The position numbers and the translations under genes were made by a program. Below the pieces are notes generated by a model. That model ran no database searches. It was not told the DNA's origin and worked only from the letters and a program-made list of their open reading frames with translations. This document shows, piece by piece, positions 1 through 8,591 of a DNA stretch of 64,000 nt. Every line of letters starts with the position of its first letter. Position 1 is the stretch's first letter. Origin of the DNA: Paenibacillus harenae. GTDB taxonomy: Bacteria; Bacillota; Bacilli; Paenibacillales; Paenibacillaceae. The stretch is taken from NCBI RefSeq assembly GCF_030812415.1, contig NZ_JAUSST010000004.1:186001-250000 (forward strand), read 5' to 3'.

Positions 1-501
1 ATCAAGGAAACAGGGCATCGCCTCATGAAGATCGGAGGTCGGGAAGGCGGGGAGCGTCTTCAGCTTTTCGACGCAAGCCTGTGCCTCCGCATCCTCCCAA
101 TCGTCATACACGTCAACCGGCTCGCTCCGCTCAAGACTGCGATCGATAATATCGACATGGAGGCAAAGCTCGTCCATAGGCTCGATCTTATCCGCCTCTT
201 GATAATGCATCACCTCGGGACCGGTTAAGTAAAATAATCCAGCCTTCAGCGCGTACTCCTGATCGATAATAATAACTTTGCCTCTGCCTTGCGGAATGAA
301 ATGGAATTCGTATTCCGCGTGCTTATGAAAGCCGATAATTCTGCCAGCCGGAAAATGGGTGAGGTGAAACCGCAGCACATGGATATCGTACCGTCCCCAT
401 CTAATATGCAGCTCGAGCCGCTCCAGCGCATCCTCGCGTTCTCTCATCATTTCGTACGGGAAGCTCGGCAAAACCATCTCCTCCTCTGCAGCCAGAGCCA
501 T
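1..501 (-). CDS. AraC-type regulator, N-terminal cupin part (cut by window edge)
   Basis: Reading the minus strand from 501 gives an open frame that runs off the window. About residues 28-90 look like the cupin sensor domain of AraC-family sugar regulators: a beta-rich stretch with HKHAEYEFHFIPQG followed by a KAGLFYLTGP loop. The DNA-binding C-terminus would lie outside the window. It follows the oxidoreductase gene on the same strand with an 11-nt gap, so the two are probably co-transcribed. The start is uncertain. ATG at 501 has only a weak AGAAG site, whereas an internal TTG at 471 has GAGGAGG eight bases upstream. The family call rests on the cupin half alone. Confidence 0.6.
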   Translation of the reverse strand, partial: MALAAEEEMVLPSFPYEMMREREDALERLELHIRWGRYDIHVLRFHLTHFPAGRIIGFHKHAEYEFHFIPQGRGKVIIIDQEYALKAGLFYLTGPEVMHYQEADKIEPMDELCLHVDIIDRSLERSEPVDVYDDWEDAEAQACVEKLKTLPAFPTSDLHEAMPCFLD

Positions 502-512
502 TCTTCTATTAG

Positions 513-1511
513 CTAAAGTTCGCTGATCAAGATCGTTCTGCGCTCCTGCGCCGAGCGGTTCGACGCTTCCATTAGCTTCGTAAGGTCAGTAGCCAAGCGA
601 ATGTTCTCGTCGGCTTGCGTACCGTTATTGATGTGACCGACCCACTGGTCGAATGCGCTTTCACGATTGTTAGGCAACGAGATCTTCGTCCACTTGTCGG
701 CATGCTCTCCGCTCGCACCATTCGTGCGAAGCAGCAGCTCGCTGTTAGGCGTACCGTACAGCAGCGTACCTTCCGTGCCATGCACTTCAATGGTGAATGG
801 CGAATGGCTGTTCACGAAGCCGGCTTCCGCAATCCCGATCGCACCCGATGGAGTCGTCAGAACGGATACGGCGTTATCTTCCACTTCCTTGCCCGTCAAG
901 TAGCTGAACGTGGCGGATACTTCGGTCGGCATCTCGCCAAGGAACAGTCTGGCGAGGTACATCGGATGGCAGCCCAGATCGATAAGAGCGCCGCCGCCAC
1001 ATTGCTCCAGGTTGTAGAAGTGGCTTGGCAACCAGTCCGCAATCGCGCCATTATGGGAGAGACGCGTCCGCACAAGCGTCAGCTTGCCGAGCAGCTTCCG
1101 TTCCAAAATATCGCGAATCGCGAGCGTATATCCATCATTCAGGCGAGGCAGCGATACGGTAAGCTTCACTTTGTTATTCGCTACTTCGTCTAGAATAACG
1201 TTCGTTTCCTTTAGAGTCGGGGCAATCACTTTCTCTGTGAAAATATGTTTGCCTGCCCTCGCCGCCTTCACCATGACTTCGACATGCATCGAAGTCGGAG
1301 CGTCGACGATAACGGCATCAATGTCGTCCCTCGCCAACATGTCGTCCAGATTCTCGTAGAATGGAACGCCTTGCTTCTCGGCAGCTTGCCGTCCGCGTTC
1401 GGGAATCTCGTCCCATACGGCCGCGATAACCGTACCCGGATGCTCTTGCGCTTGCTTCGTGTAGTCCCATGCATGAACATGCCAATAACTGATTTTACCT
1501 ATCCGAATCAT
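513..1511 (-). CDS. Gfo/Idh/MocA family oxidoreductase
   Basis: 332-aa NAD(P)-dependent sugar dehydrogenase-like protein, presumably cytoplasmic. The N-terminal Rossmann half ends in the family's EKP-type motif, here EKVIAP (about residue 93), so the usual Pro is displaced. The C-terminal half carries CGGGALIDLGCHPMYLARL, the conserved GGG...D-G-H active-site helix. The frame stays open further upstream, but the ATG at 1511 has GAGGTG at the right distance and begins the typical MIRIGKISYWH strand, so I start there. Substrate cannot be read from sequence. The neighbours (AraC regulators, UxaC) suggest a sugar or sugar-acid derivative. Confidence 0.88.
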   Translation of the reverse strand: MIRIGKISYWHVHAWDYTKQAQEHPGTVIAAVWDEIPERGRQAAEKQGVPFYENLDDMLARDDIDAVIVDAPTSMHVEVMVKAARAGKHIFTEKVIAPTLKETNVILDEVANNKVKLTVSLPRLNDGYTLAIRDILERKLLGKLTLVRTRLSHNGAIADWLPSHFYNLEQCGGGALIDLGCHPMYLARLFLGEMPTEVSATFSYLTGKEVEDNAVSVLTTPSGAIGIAEAGFVNSHSPFTIEVHGTEGTLLYGTPNSELLLRTNGASGEHADKWTKISLPNNRESAFDQWVGHINNGTQADENIRLATDLTKLMEASNRSAQERRTILISEL

Positions 1512-1682
1512 ACATTCACCTCTCAATGCATTCAGCAGTCGTTTGGATTGCATGAATATATAAATTTGTGACAACAAGCTAAATGTAACACATTTATTTT
1601 CTTATTATTAGTGTAATTTTATGACCTTTTATGTGCAATATTACGACAATGTTACTTAATGCGCAAATGCAGCCGCTTTGAT

Positions 1683-2543
1683 TTATTTATGCTGCTTCCG
1701 GTAGTCTCGCGGCGATTGTCGGGCGATTTTTTTGAACATTTTGCCAAAATGTGAGAAGTTCTCGAAGCCTGCGGCAGCGGCGATATCCGAGATCGAGTTA
1801 TCCGTTTCGCGCAGCAAACGCTGCGCTTCCTTAATGCGCGTCAAGACGACGTAGTCCGAGAAAGCAAAGCCCGTAATTTCCTTGAACATGCGGCTTAAAT
1901 AGTAGGGACTAATGAAGAAACGCTCGGATAGATCGCCAAGACGTAGCGGTTCGGCGTAGTTGGCGTTAATATGCCTTACGATCTCTGATATTTTCTCGTG
2001 CATCGGCGTCTCATGCTGCAGCGGAGCCGTATCGTGCTTCTCTGTATATCGTGAAGCCATAAGCAGCAGCTCGGCGACGGCCGGACCGGGAATAAGCTCG
2101 TAGCCTGTAGCCTTGCCCGATATTTCCGCGAGCAAGCGACGAATGAGCTGCTCGGCAGCAAATTGCTCGGCGCGCGGAAGCCGAACGATCGGGCTGGCCT
2201 GGCGGAAGGGGCTGAGCAGATAGTCTGCGTGCTTCTCTGACCATTTCTCTATAGTAGCATCGTCGAAGTGAATGATGACGCGCTCATGAGCGGCTTCGCC
2301 CGCATGCATGGTTTTATGAAGCTCATGCTTCGGAATGAACACCAGATCGCCTTGCTCGACGGCGTACGAACGATCGCGGATAAAGTACAGACGTCTACCC
2401 GACAGCATGTAATAGATTTCGTAATAAGCGTGATAATGGTCGACGCCCATGGTGAACGCTTCCGAACGCTTCATGTATTCGACGTAAAACGCCGGCGTGT
2501 CGCCAAAGCTGTAGTAGAACGGTTCTTGTTCGGTCGTTGGCAT
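1683..2543 (-). CDS. AraC family transcriptional regulator
   Basis: 286-aa regulator with an N-terminal cupin (about residues 20-100; YHAYYEIYYMLSGR) and two C-terminal AraC helix-turn-helix motifs (about 185-283), ending in the family signature IAAAAGFENFSHFGKMFKK. It is divergent from the Gfo/Idh-uxaC operon that starts 136 bp away, so it probably senses a sugar and controls that operon and possibly the downstream minus-strand genes. The start has GGAG close upstream. The ligand is unknown; given UxaC next door, a uronate or its precursor is a reasonable inference. Confidence 0.9.
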   Translation of the reverse strand: MPTTEQEPFYYSFGDTPAFYVEYMKRSEAFTMGVDHYHAYYEIYYMLSGRRLYFIRDRSYAVEQGDLVFIPKHELHKTMHAGEAAHERVIIHFDDATIEKWSEKHADYLLSPFRQASPIVRLPRAEQFAAEQLIRRLLAEISGKATGYELIPGPAVAELLLMASRYTEKHDTAPLQHETPMHEKISEIVRHINANYAEPLRLGDLSERFFISPYYLSRMFKEITGFAFSDYVVLTRIKEAQRLLRETDNSISDIAAAAGFENFSHFGKMFKKIARQSPRDYRKQHK

Positions 2544-2678
2544 ATTCTCCAGCCCCCTAAATGGATGTTAAAGCGCAAGATATGCGGTGTTTTTTTGAAA
2601 ATAAGCAGGATATGAAGAGAATTATAGCACTCCCATGCGCTAAAATAATAGCAAGATAACAAGAGGAGGACGATTCAA

Positions 2679-3974
2679 TTGACGAAGAAACGTTATGTAT
2701 TGGTAGGTAGCGGCGGCAGGGCCGAATTTTTTTACGGTGCGCTTGCAACCGATTTCAAGGAAACGTCCGAGCTGACTGCGTTTTGCGATATTAACCAGAC
2801 CCGCATGAACTACGCAAACCGCATTTTGACCGAAAAATATAGTTACAACGCCGTGAACACGTATAAGTCGGATGAGTTCGACCGCATGATCGTAGTCGAG
2901 AAGCCCGACGCCGTTATCGTAACGAGCATGGATCGAACGCATCATACGTATATCATTCGCGCTTTGGAGCTTGGCTGCGATGTCGTAACGGAGAAGCCGA
3001 TGACGGTGGACGCGAAGAAATGCCAGGAAATCCTGGATGCGGTGGAGCGTACGGGCCGCAATGTGCGCGTAACCTTCAACTATCGCTATGCTCCGCATCA
3101 TACGAAGGCGAGAGAATTGATTGCAAGCGGGGCGATCGGCAAAGTCACTTCCGTACACTTCGAATGGCTGCTCAATACGCAGCACGGAGCCGACTACTTC
3201 CGCAGATGGCATCGCAACAAGGGGAACAGCGGCGGCTTGCTCGTCCATAAGTCGACGCATCACTTCGACCTCGTTAACTTCTGGATCGATTCGCAGCCGG
3301 AATCGGTGTTCGCCTTCGGCGATTTGCTGTTCTACGGTCGCGAGAATGCCGAGCAGCGCGGCGAAACGAAATTTTATGAGCGCGCGACGGGCAATCCGAT
3401 TGCCGAGAACGATCCTTTTGCGCTACACTTGGATAAAAATGACCATTTGAAATCGATGTACCTGGACGCCGAGCACGAGGACGGCTACCGGCGCGATCAA
3501 AGCGTGTTCGGTGACGGCATCAATATCGAAGATACGATGGGTGTGCTTGTCCGCTATAAGAACAACGCGATCATGACGTATTCGTTAAACGCTTACTTGC
3601 CATGGGAAGGCTACCGGATCGCGTTCAACGGCACGAAAGGCCGCATCGAAATGAACATTGTCGAGCAGTCCTACGTGAATTCCGGCGGCAAAAAATCGGA
3701 TGAGGGCGCGTTGAAGGACAAGTCGATAAGGGTGTACCCGATGTTCGGAGCGTCTTACGAGGTCGACGTTGAAGAGGGCGTCGGCGGCCATGGCGGCGGA
3801 GATCCGGTGCTGCTGAACGATCTGTTCGGTACGCCGGTGGAGGATAAGTGGAATCGGGCTGCCAATCATATAGACGGCGCGAGGTCGATCTTGACGGGAA
3901 TCGCGGCCAATCGCTCCATTCAGACGGGGCAGGCGGTACAGATCGACGATTTGGTTCATTTTTACAAAAAGTGA
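2679..3974 (+). CDS. Gfo/Idh/MocA family oxidoreductase next to uxaC
   Basis: 431-aa NAD(P)-dependent dehydrogenase-like protein. The N-terminal Rossmann fold starts with VLVGSGGRAEFF and ends with the catalytic-region EKP motif (VVTEKPM, about residue 106). The C-terminal substrate domain includes KGNSGGLLVHKSTHHFDLVNF, the His-bearing helix. It uses a TTG start with GAGGAGG nine bases upstream. It is longer than the usual ~340-390 residues, with a low-similarity insertion around 225-280. The stop lies 16 bp before uxaC, so the two are almost certainly one operon. I infer that it acts on a uronic-acid derivative feeding UxaC; the substrate is not shown by the sequence. Confidence 0.88.
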   Translation: MTKKRYVLVGSGGRAEFFYGALATDFKETSELTAFCDINQTRMNYANRILTEKYSYNAVNTYKSDEFDRMIVVEKPDAVIVTSMDRTHHTYIIRALELGCDVVTEKPMTVDAKKCQEILDAVERTGRNVRVTFNYRYAPHHTKARELIASGAIGKVTSVHFEWLLNTQHGADYFRRWHRNKGNSGGLLVHKSTHHFDLVNFWIDSQPESVFAFGDLLFYGRENAEQRGETKFYERATGNPIAENDPFALHLDKNDHLKSMYLDAEHEDGYRRDQSVFGDGINIEDTMGVLVRYKNNAIMTYSLNAYLPWEGYRIAFNGTKGRIEMNIVEQSYVNSGGKKSDEGALKDKSIRVYPMFGASYEVDVEEGVGGHGGGDPVLLNDLFGTPVEDKWNRAANHIDGARSILTGIAANRSIQTGQAVQIDDLVHFYKK

Positions 3975-3990
3975 TTATGGGGGAACTGGA

Positions 3991-5397
3991 ATGAAGCCTT
4001 TTATGGACGACAACTTCTTGTTATCGAACGAGACGGCCGTTACACTTTATCACGATTATGCGAAGCAAATGCCAATTATCGATTATCACTGTCATCTAAG
4101 CCCGCAACAAATATTCGAAAATACGAGCTTCGCGAACATTACGGAAGCTTGGCTATACGGCGATCATTACAAGTGGCGCGCGATGCGTGCGAACGGCGCG
4201 GAGGAAAGGCTTGTAACCGGCGGCGAAGGCGCTACCGATTACGAGCGTTTCGCCGCATGGGCGAAAACCGTTCCGCAGACGATCGGCAACCCGCTGTACC
4301 AATGGTCGCATCTTGAGCTGCGCCGATTCTTCGACGTGCAGGAGCTTATTAATGAGAAGAATGCGCCTGCGATCTGGGAGAAGGTGAATGCGAAGCTTGC
4401 GACTGGCAACTTCAAAGCGCGTGATTTGATCAAGATGTCGAGCGTCGAGGTCATCTGTACGACGGATGATCCCGTCGACTCGCTGGAGTATCATATCGCG
4501 ATCAAAGGCTTGGAAGACTTCGACGTGCAAGTGCTGCCGTCGTTCCGTCCCGACAAGGCGCTTGAGATCAACCGGGCGACGTACTTGCCATGGATCAAAC
4601 AGCTGGCGGAGGTGTCCGCACGTTCGATCGACAGCTACGACGCGCTACTGGACGCGCTTGCTGATCGCGTGAAGTTCTTCGACGAGGTCGGCTGCAAAGT
4701 GTCCGACCATGCGCTCGACTATGTAGCTTACGCGGAGACAACGAAGGAAGAAGCGGCAGCTATATTCGAAAGGGCGCTGCAAGGCGAGCAAGTAAGCTTA
4801 GAGGACGAGAAGAAGTACAAGACGTATACGCTTCTGTTCCTTGGCCGTCTATATGCGCAGCGCGGCTGGGCGATGCAGCTGCATATCAACGCGGCGCGCA
4901 ACAACAACGCGCGCATGTTCGGCAAGCTCGGGCCGGATACGGGCTTCGACGCGATTAACGACAGCAAGGTTGCTTACCCGCTGTCCCGTCTGCTCGACGC
5001 ATTAGATTCGGACGACCTGCTGCCGAAGACGATCGTTTATTCGCTCAATGCGAACGACAACGACGTGCTTGGCGCGTTGATCGGCTGCTATCAAGGCGGC
5101 GGCGTACCCGGCAAAATCCAGCTCGGCTCGGCGTGGTGGTTCAACGATACGAAGAACGGCATGCTTGATCAGATGAACGCCTTGGCTAACCTTGGTTTGC
5201 TGAGCCGCTTCGTCGGCATGCTGACGGATTCGCGCAGCTTCTTGTCCTATACGCGGCATGAGTATTTCCGCCGGATTCTGTGCAACCTGCTCGGCGAATG
5301 GGTCGAGAACGGCGAGGCGCCGGGTGACCTTGAATTGCTGGGGGATATGGTGCAGAACATTTCATATCGCAATGCGAAGCAATATTTCGGATTTTAA
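3991..5397 (+). CDS. uxaC: Glucuronate (uronate) isomerase UxaC
   Basis: 468 aa, full length for UxaC. It interconverts D-glucuronate/D-fructuronate and D-galacturonate/D-tagaturonate, the first step of hexuronate catabolism. It belongs to the amidohydrolase superfamily; the metal-site motif DYHCHLSPQQI is at residues 31-41. The central and C-terminal blocks (WWFNDTKNGM, MLTDSRSFLSYTRHEYFRR) match the family closely. It is co-transcribed with the preceding oxidoreductase and is followed by a good terminator. No uxuA/uxuB or uxaA/uxaB is nearby, so the rest of the pathway must be encoded elsewhere. Confidence 0.97.
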   Translation: MKPFMDDNFLLSNETAVTLYHDYAKQMPIIDYHCHLSPQQIFENTSFANITEAWLYGDHYKWRAMRANGAEERLVTGGEGATDYERFAAWAKTVPQTIGNPLYQWSHLELRRFFDVQELINEKNAPAIWEKVNAKLATGNFKARDLIKMSSVEVICTTDDPVDSLEYHIAIKGLEDFDVQVLPSFRPDKALEINRATYLPWIKQLAEVSARSIDSYDALLDALADRVKFFDEVGCKVSDHALDYVAYAETTKEEAAAIFERALQGEQVSLEDEKKYKTYTLLFLGRLYAQRGWAMQLHINAARNNNARMFGKLGPDTGFDAINDSKVAYPLSRLLDALDSDDLLPKTIVYSLNANDNDVLGALIGCYQGGGVPGKIQLGSAWWFNDTKNGMLDQMNALANLGLLSRFVGMLTDSRSFLSYTRHEYFRRILCNLLGEWVENGEAPGDLELLGDMVQNISYRNAKQYFGF

Positions 5398-5404
5398 ATA
5401 AAAG

Positions 5405-5459
5405 AACGTTTCGAGCTCCCGCCCATCGATCCGACGAGCGTGAGTGCGGAACGTTTTTT
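5405..5459 (+). terminator. Rho-independent terminator after uxaC
   Basis: A 14-bp stem with one mismatch (arms 5405-5418 and 5442-5455) is followed by a T tract at 5454-5459. It lies 8 bp past the uxaC stop and closes the Gfo/Idh-uxaC operon. Confidence 0.85.
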
Positions 5460-5486
5460 GCGCATAGCAGGCTAATTGATGGGAAC

Positions 5487-5693
5487 TCAGCGGTACAGGC
5501 TGGTCATATATTTGAGCATTTGCGGGCCTGCTATATTAGCGGCAATGCCGAAGAGCTCGGAGTTAGCCGTTTTTTTGCATACGAAATAAAAGGCGAACCC
5601 GCCGATAAGCTCGAAGGCGATAAACTCCCTCCACTTCCAGGCGGGAATGACGTAGACGGTGAATTCCTTTGCGCGGACGCTTCGCTTTCTCAA
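5487..5693 (-). CDS. Small hypothetical protein (68 aa)
   Basis: A 68-residue protein of unknown function. I believe the gene is real because a perfect AGGAGG lies eight bases before a TTG start at 5693. The sequence has a basic N-terminus, a central aromatic/hydrophobic stretch (FIAFELIGGFAFYFVC) that could be a beta sheet or weak membrane segment, and no recognised motif. It is convergent with uxaC and divergent from the short-chain dehydrogenase at 5813. Confidence 0.6.
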   Translation of the reverse strand: MRKRSVRAKEFTVYVIPAWKWREFIAFELIGGFAFYFVCKKTANSELFGIAANIAGPQMLKYMTSLYR

Positions 5694-5812
5694 TAGAGTG
5701 GCCTCCTGCTAAGATGCACGATACAATCGTAATAGCGTATGCGGGGCTGCTTATCCAACATTCGACAATTTAGAGGTTTAACCACATAGTTAAAGGCAGG
5801 GAGAGTGCAGGG

Positions 5813-6538
5813 ATGGGGAAAATGGTGTTTGTATCGGGCGCGGATCGCGGTGTAGGGCTGGCGCTGACATCGGTATGGCTTAGCAAAGGCCATACGGTAT
5901 TCGCCGGTCAATATGCCATGGACACGCAGGGACTGACCGAGTTGCGGCAGCGGTACGGAGAGCGGGTGCATATTGTACAGCTAGATGTATCGAGCGATGA
6001 AAGCGTTGCCGGAGCGGTAAGCAGCGTTTCGGATCGTGCGGGACAGTTGGATTTGCTATTCAACAATGCGGCGATACTCGGCGATATTCAGGCGAAAATG
6101 ACGGATACGCTTAATTACACGGAAATGATGGACGTGTTCAATGTCAACACGCTAGGCAGCTTGCACATGAGCCGATCGTTCATGCCGCTGCTTATGAAGA
6201 GCGAGACGAAAATGATCGTGAATATTTCCTCCGAAGCGGGCAGCATAAGCAATTGCTATCGCGATAGCTGGTATGCGTACTGCATGTCCAAGGCGGCGCT
6301 TAATATGCAATCGAAGCTCATTCATAACGGTATGAAGCCGCTAGGCGGCCGCGTGCTCGTCATGCATCCGGGCTGGGTGCAGACATATATGCAGGGGAAG
6401 CTTGATGCCGGGGCAGAGCTGACGCCGGAGCAGTCCGCGTCATCGATTACGCGTGTGGTCGAGGAGAAGCTGGCACAGGACCCAACGCTTGCAGAGTGTG
6501 AATACGTCGATTATAAAGGTGCGGCGATGAGCTGGTAA
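5813..6538 (+). CDS. Short-chain dehydrogenase/reductase (SDR)
   Basis: 241-aa classical SDR oxidoreductase. It has a cofactor-binding glycine motif (SGADRGVGLAL, residues 8-18), the NNAAI motif that replaces the usual NNAG, and the catalytic YxxxK (YCMSKAAL, about residue 160). The C-terminal PGWVQTYMQGK segment is typical of the family. It uses an ATG start with GGGAG upstream. It is followed 33 bp later by a ThuA-like gene and then a transporter in an apparent three-gene operon. Its substrate is not predictable. Confidence 0.87.
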   Translation: MGKMVFVSGADRGVGLALTSVWLSKGHTVFAGQYAMDTQGLTELRQRYGERVHIVQLDVSSDESVAGAVSSVSDRAGQLDLLFNNAAILGDIQAKMTDTLNYTEMMDVFNVNTLGSLHMSRSFMPLLMKSETKMIVNISSEAGSISNCYRDSWYAYCMSKAALNMQSKLIHNGMKPLGGRVLVMHPGWVQTYMQGKLDAGAELTPEQSASSITRVVEEKLAQDPTLAECEYVDYKGAAMSW

Positions 6539-6571
6539 TTGAAAATGTAGGAAAGGAAGGGGATCTTTACG

Positions 6572-7213
6572 ATGAGTGGGCTCATTAGAACGCTGGTGTT
6601 CGGCGACAATGAACGAGCGCCTTACCATCCGCTTCATGCAATCGAGAAGGAGCTACGGGCAATAATCGGCGAGGGCTTCCATATGGAGATGACCGACGAC
6701 TACGAGCGGCTGCATAAAGAGTCGATCGAACAATACGATCTATGTATCTCGTATGCCGACTGCTGGGAGGAGAAGCTGACTGACGCACAGGTTGCGGGAC
6801 TGTTGGCATTCGTCGCAGAAGGAGGAGGCTTGCTCGTCATCCATAACGGCATATCGGTGCAGAACAGGCACGAGCTGCGTCAGTTGATCGGCGCGAAGTT
6901 TCTCGGGCATCCGGCGTATCGGCGGCTGACTTTCCAATACGCCGATACCCGGCATGTTATGGTAGAAGGGGCAGAACCGTTCGAGATGGATGAAGAGCCG
7001 TATAGGTTCGAGATGGATTCCTTCATCGATACGGAACTGCTCATGACATACACGATTGATGGCAAGTCCTATCCCGCAGCATGGGCCCATAAGTACGGCC
7101 TTGGCCGAGTTGCCTATCTGATGCCCGGCCATCATGCGCCTTCCTTCGCGCTTCCGGCGTATCGCTCGCTCATTAAAAGTGCGGCTAAGTGGGCGGCTGG
7201 AGCCTGCGAATGA
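6572..7213 (+). CDS. ThuA-like domain protein
   Basis: 213-aa protein of the ThuA (trehalose-utilisation-like, class-I-glutamine-amidotransferase-fold) family. Family traits visible are the early DNERAPYHP stretch, the strand FVAEGGGLLVIHNG, the GHPAYR segment and the C-terminal GLGRVAYLMPGHHAPSF. In other bacteria ThuA proteins act with Gfo/Idh oxidoreductases on keto-sugars, but the exact reaction is not generally settled. Its stop overlaps the start of the next gene (ATGA), showing translational coupling. A second ThuA protein occurs at 12091. Confidence 0.85.
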   Translation: MSGLIRTLVFGDNERAPYHPLHAIEKELRAIIGEGFHMEMTDDYERLHKESIEQYDLCISYADCWEEKLTDAQVAGLLAFVAEGGGLLVIHNGISVQNRHELRQLIGAKFLGHPAYRRLTFQYADTRHVMVEGAEPFEMDEEPYRFEMDSFIDTELLMTYTIDGKSYPAAWAHKYGLGRVAYLMPGHHAPSFALPAYRSLIKSAAKWAAGACE

Positions 7214-8541
7214 ACCAGCCATTGTCACAGCCGAAGCAGCAAGACATAAGCATGATGCGATTATGGTCTTTTTTTCTGCCGTTAGGGATTTCGGCGAGCT
7301 TAGTTACGATTTCGCACGTTATTATTAATAGTACGTTAAGCAGGGCTGCTGACCCGGAGCGAATTATTGCCGGTTACGCGGTTGCGATGAGCCTGCTTGC
7401 GATTACGGAACGGCCGGCCGTTCTGCTGCGGCAGACCTGCTCTACGCTCGTACGGGACCAAATTTCCTTTAAATCGGCGCTTACCGTTGCGCAGCTTGTG
7501 TTTGGCAGCATTATGGCGATGGGACTATTGATCAGCTACACGCCGCTCGGGATGTTAATCTTTAAAGGGGTGTTCGGAGTCGGCGAGGACAATCTCGATG
7601 ACGTTCTGCTTGTCTATAGAGTGCTTATGTTCGTAAGTATATTTTCCGGCATTCGTTGTTTTTACCAAGGCGTTATTATTTATAATTTGCGCACGAAGTG
7701 GTTAACCATCGGGATGGCGGTCCGGCTGGCCGGCATGTATATGCTCTCTCTTTATTTTATCCATACCGGCGTTACAAGCGGCGTTGTCGGAGCCGCGATC
7801 TTCCTATTCGGCATGATGATCGAGGCGGCAGTCAGCTTCGCGGAGGGCCGTTTATTGGTTCGCAAAATGCCGGACAGGCTGGAGAATCATCCGATCGAGA
7901 ACAAAAAGCATGTTTTTTCCTTTTACCGGCCGTTGTTGTTTTCCTCGTTTATCGCAGTGTGGATCGGTCCGGCCATTAATGCGATGCTGGGTAAGACATG
8001 GGATGCGGAGCTGGCCATCTCTTCCTTTGCGATCGCTGCCAGTCTCGTCATGCTGCTCAGCAGCTTTTTCAGTTATTTTCATCAAATTGTTATCAATTTC
8101 TACCGTATCGACCCGGTTGCCGTACGTAAATTTACGCTGATGCTGGGGTTCGTCCCCGCGCTGTTAATGGGGCTCATAGCCTTCACGGATATAGGCGTTT
8201 TGTTGCTGGAGCATGTCATAGGCGTTCATGGTCGCCTGCAAGAAGAAAGCATCCGGGTTCTGCAAAGTTTCATGCTCTTTGCCCTTGTGATGCCTTGGCT
8301 GGATGTCATGAATGGGCTTGTATTCGTGCGCGGGCAAACGAAGCTCATTATCGGCTCCCAAATCGCCAATTTAAGCATTACATTCACCACGTTGATTGCT
8401 TGTATCCTTGTAGCTCCCGAATGGAACGGGTCAATCGGAGCTTGGGCGCAATCGCTCGGCATGTCGGCGGAGCTTATATTCGTCGCGCTGGCTTTGCGGT
8501 TTATTAAACCGGCTGATCCTGTTCCTGTTCGTCACAGCTAA
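7210..8541 (+). CDS. MATE/polysaccharide-flippase-like multispanning transporter
   Basis: 443-aa integral membrane protein with about 12 predicted hydrophobic helices. It resembles the MOP superfamily (MATE exporters and lipid/polysaccharide flippases). The ATG at 7210 overlaps the ThuA stop and has a GGAG site about eight bases upstream; the same frame is open for seven more codons but that start lacks a ribosome site. Substrate and direction of transport are unknown. Placement in an SDR-ThuA operon suggests export of a sugar-derived or toxic metabolite, which is inference only. Confidence 0.75.
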   Translation: MNQPLSQPKQQDISMMRLWSFFLPLGISASLVTISHVIINSTLSRAADPERIIAGYAVAMSLLAITERPAVLLRQTCSTLVRDQISFKSALTVAQLVFGSIMAMGLLISYTPLGMLIFKGVFGVGEDNLDDVLLVYRVLMFVSIFSGIRCFYQGVIIYNLRTKWLTIGMAVRLAGMYMLSLYFIHTGVTSGVVGAAIFLFGMMIEAAVSFAEGRLLVRKMPDRLENHPIENKKHVFSFYRPLLFSSFIAVWIGPAINAMLGKTWDAELAISSFAIAASLVMLLSSFFSYFHQIVINFYRIDPVAVRKFTLMLGFVPALLMGLIAFTDIGVLLLEHVIGVHGRLQEESIRVLQSFMLFALVMPWLDVMNGLVFVRGQTKLIIGSQIANLSITFTTLIACILVAPEWNGSIGAWAQSLGMSAELIFVALALRFIKPADPVPVRHS

Positions 8542-8546
8542 GAAGA

Positions 8547-8584
8547 AAGCCGCGCTGCAATAGCAATAGCAGCGCGGCTTTTCT
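8547..8584. terminator. Bidirectional terminator
   Basis: A perfect 12-bp stem (8547-8558 with 8569-8580) and a 10-nt loop are followed by TTTT on the plus strand and preceded by an AAGAAA run that gives a weaker T tract on the minus strand. It separates the convergent transporter and aminotransferase genes. Confidence 0.9.
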
Positions 8585-8591
8585 ATACGAA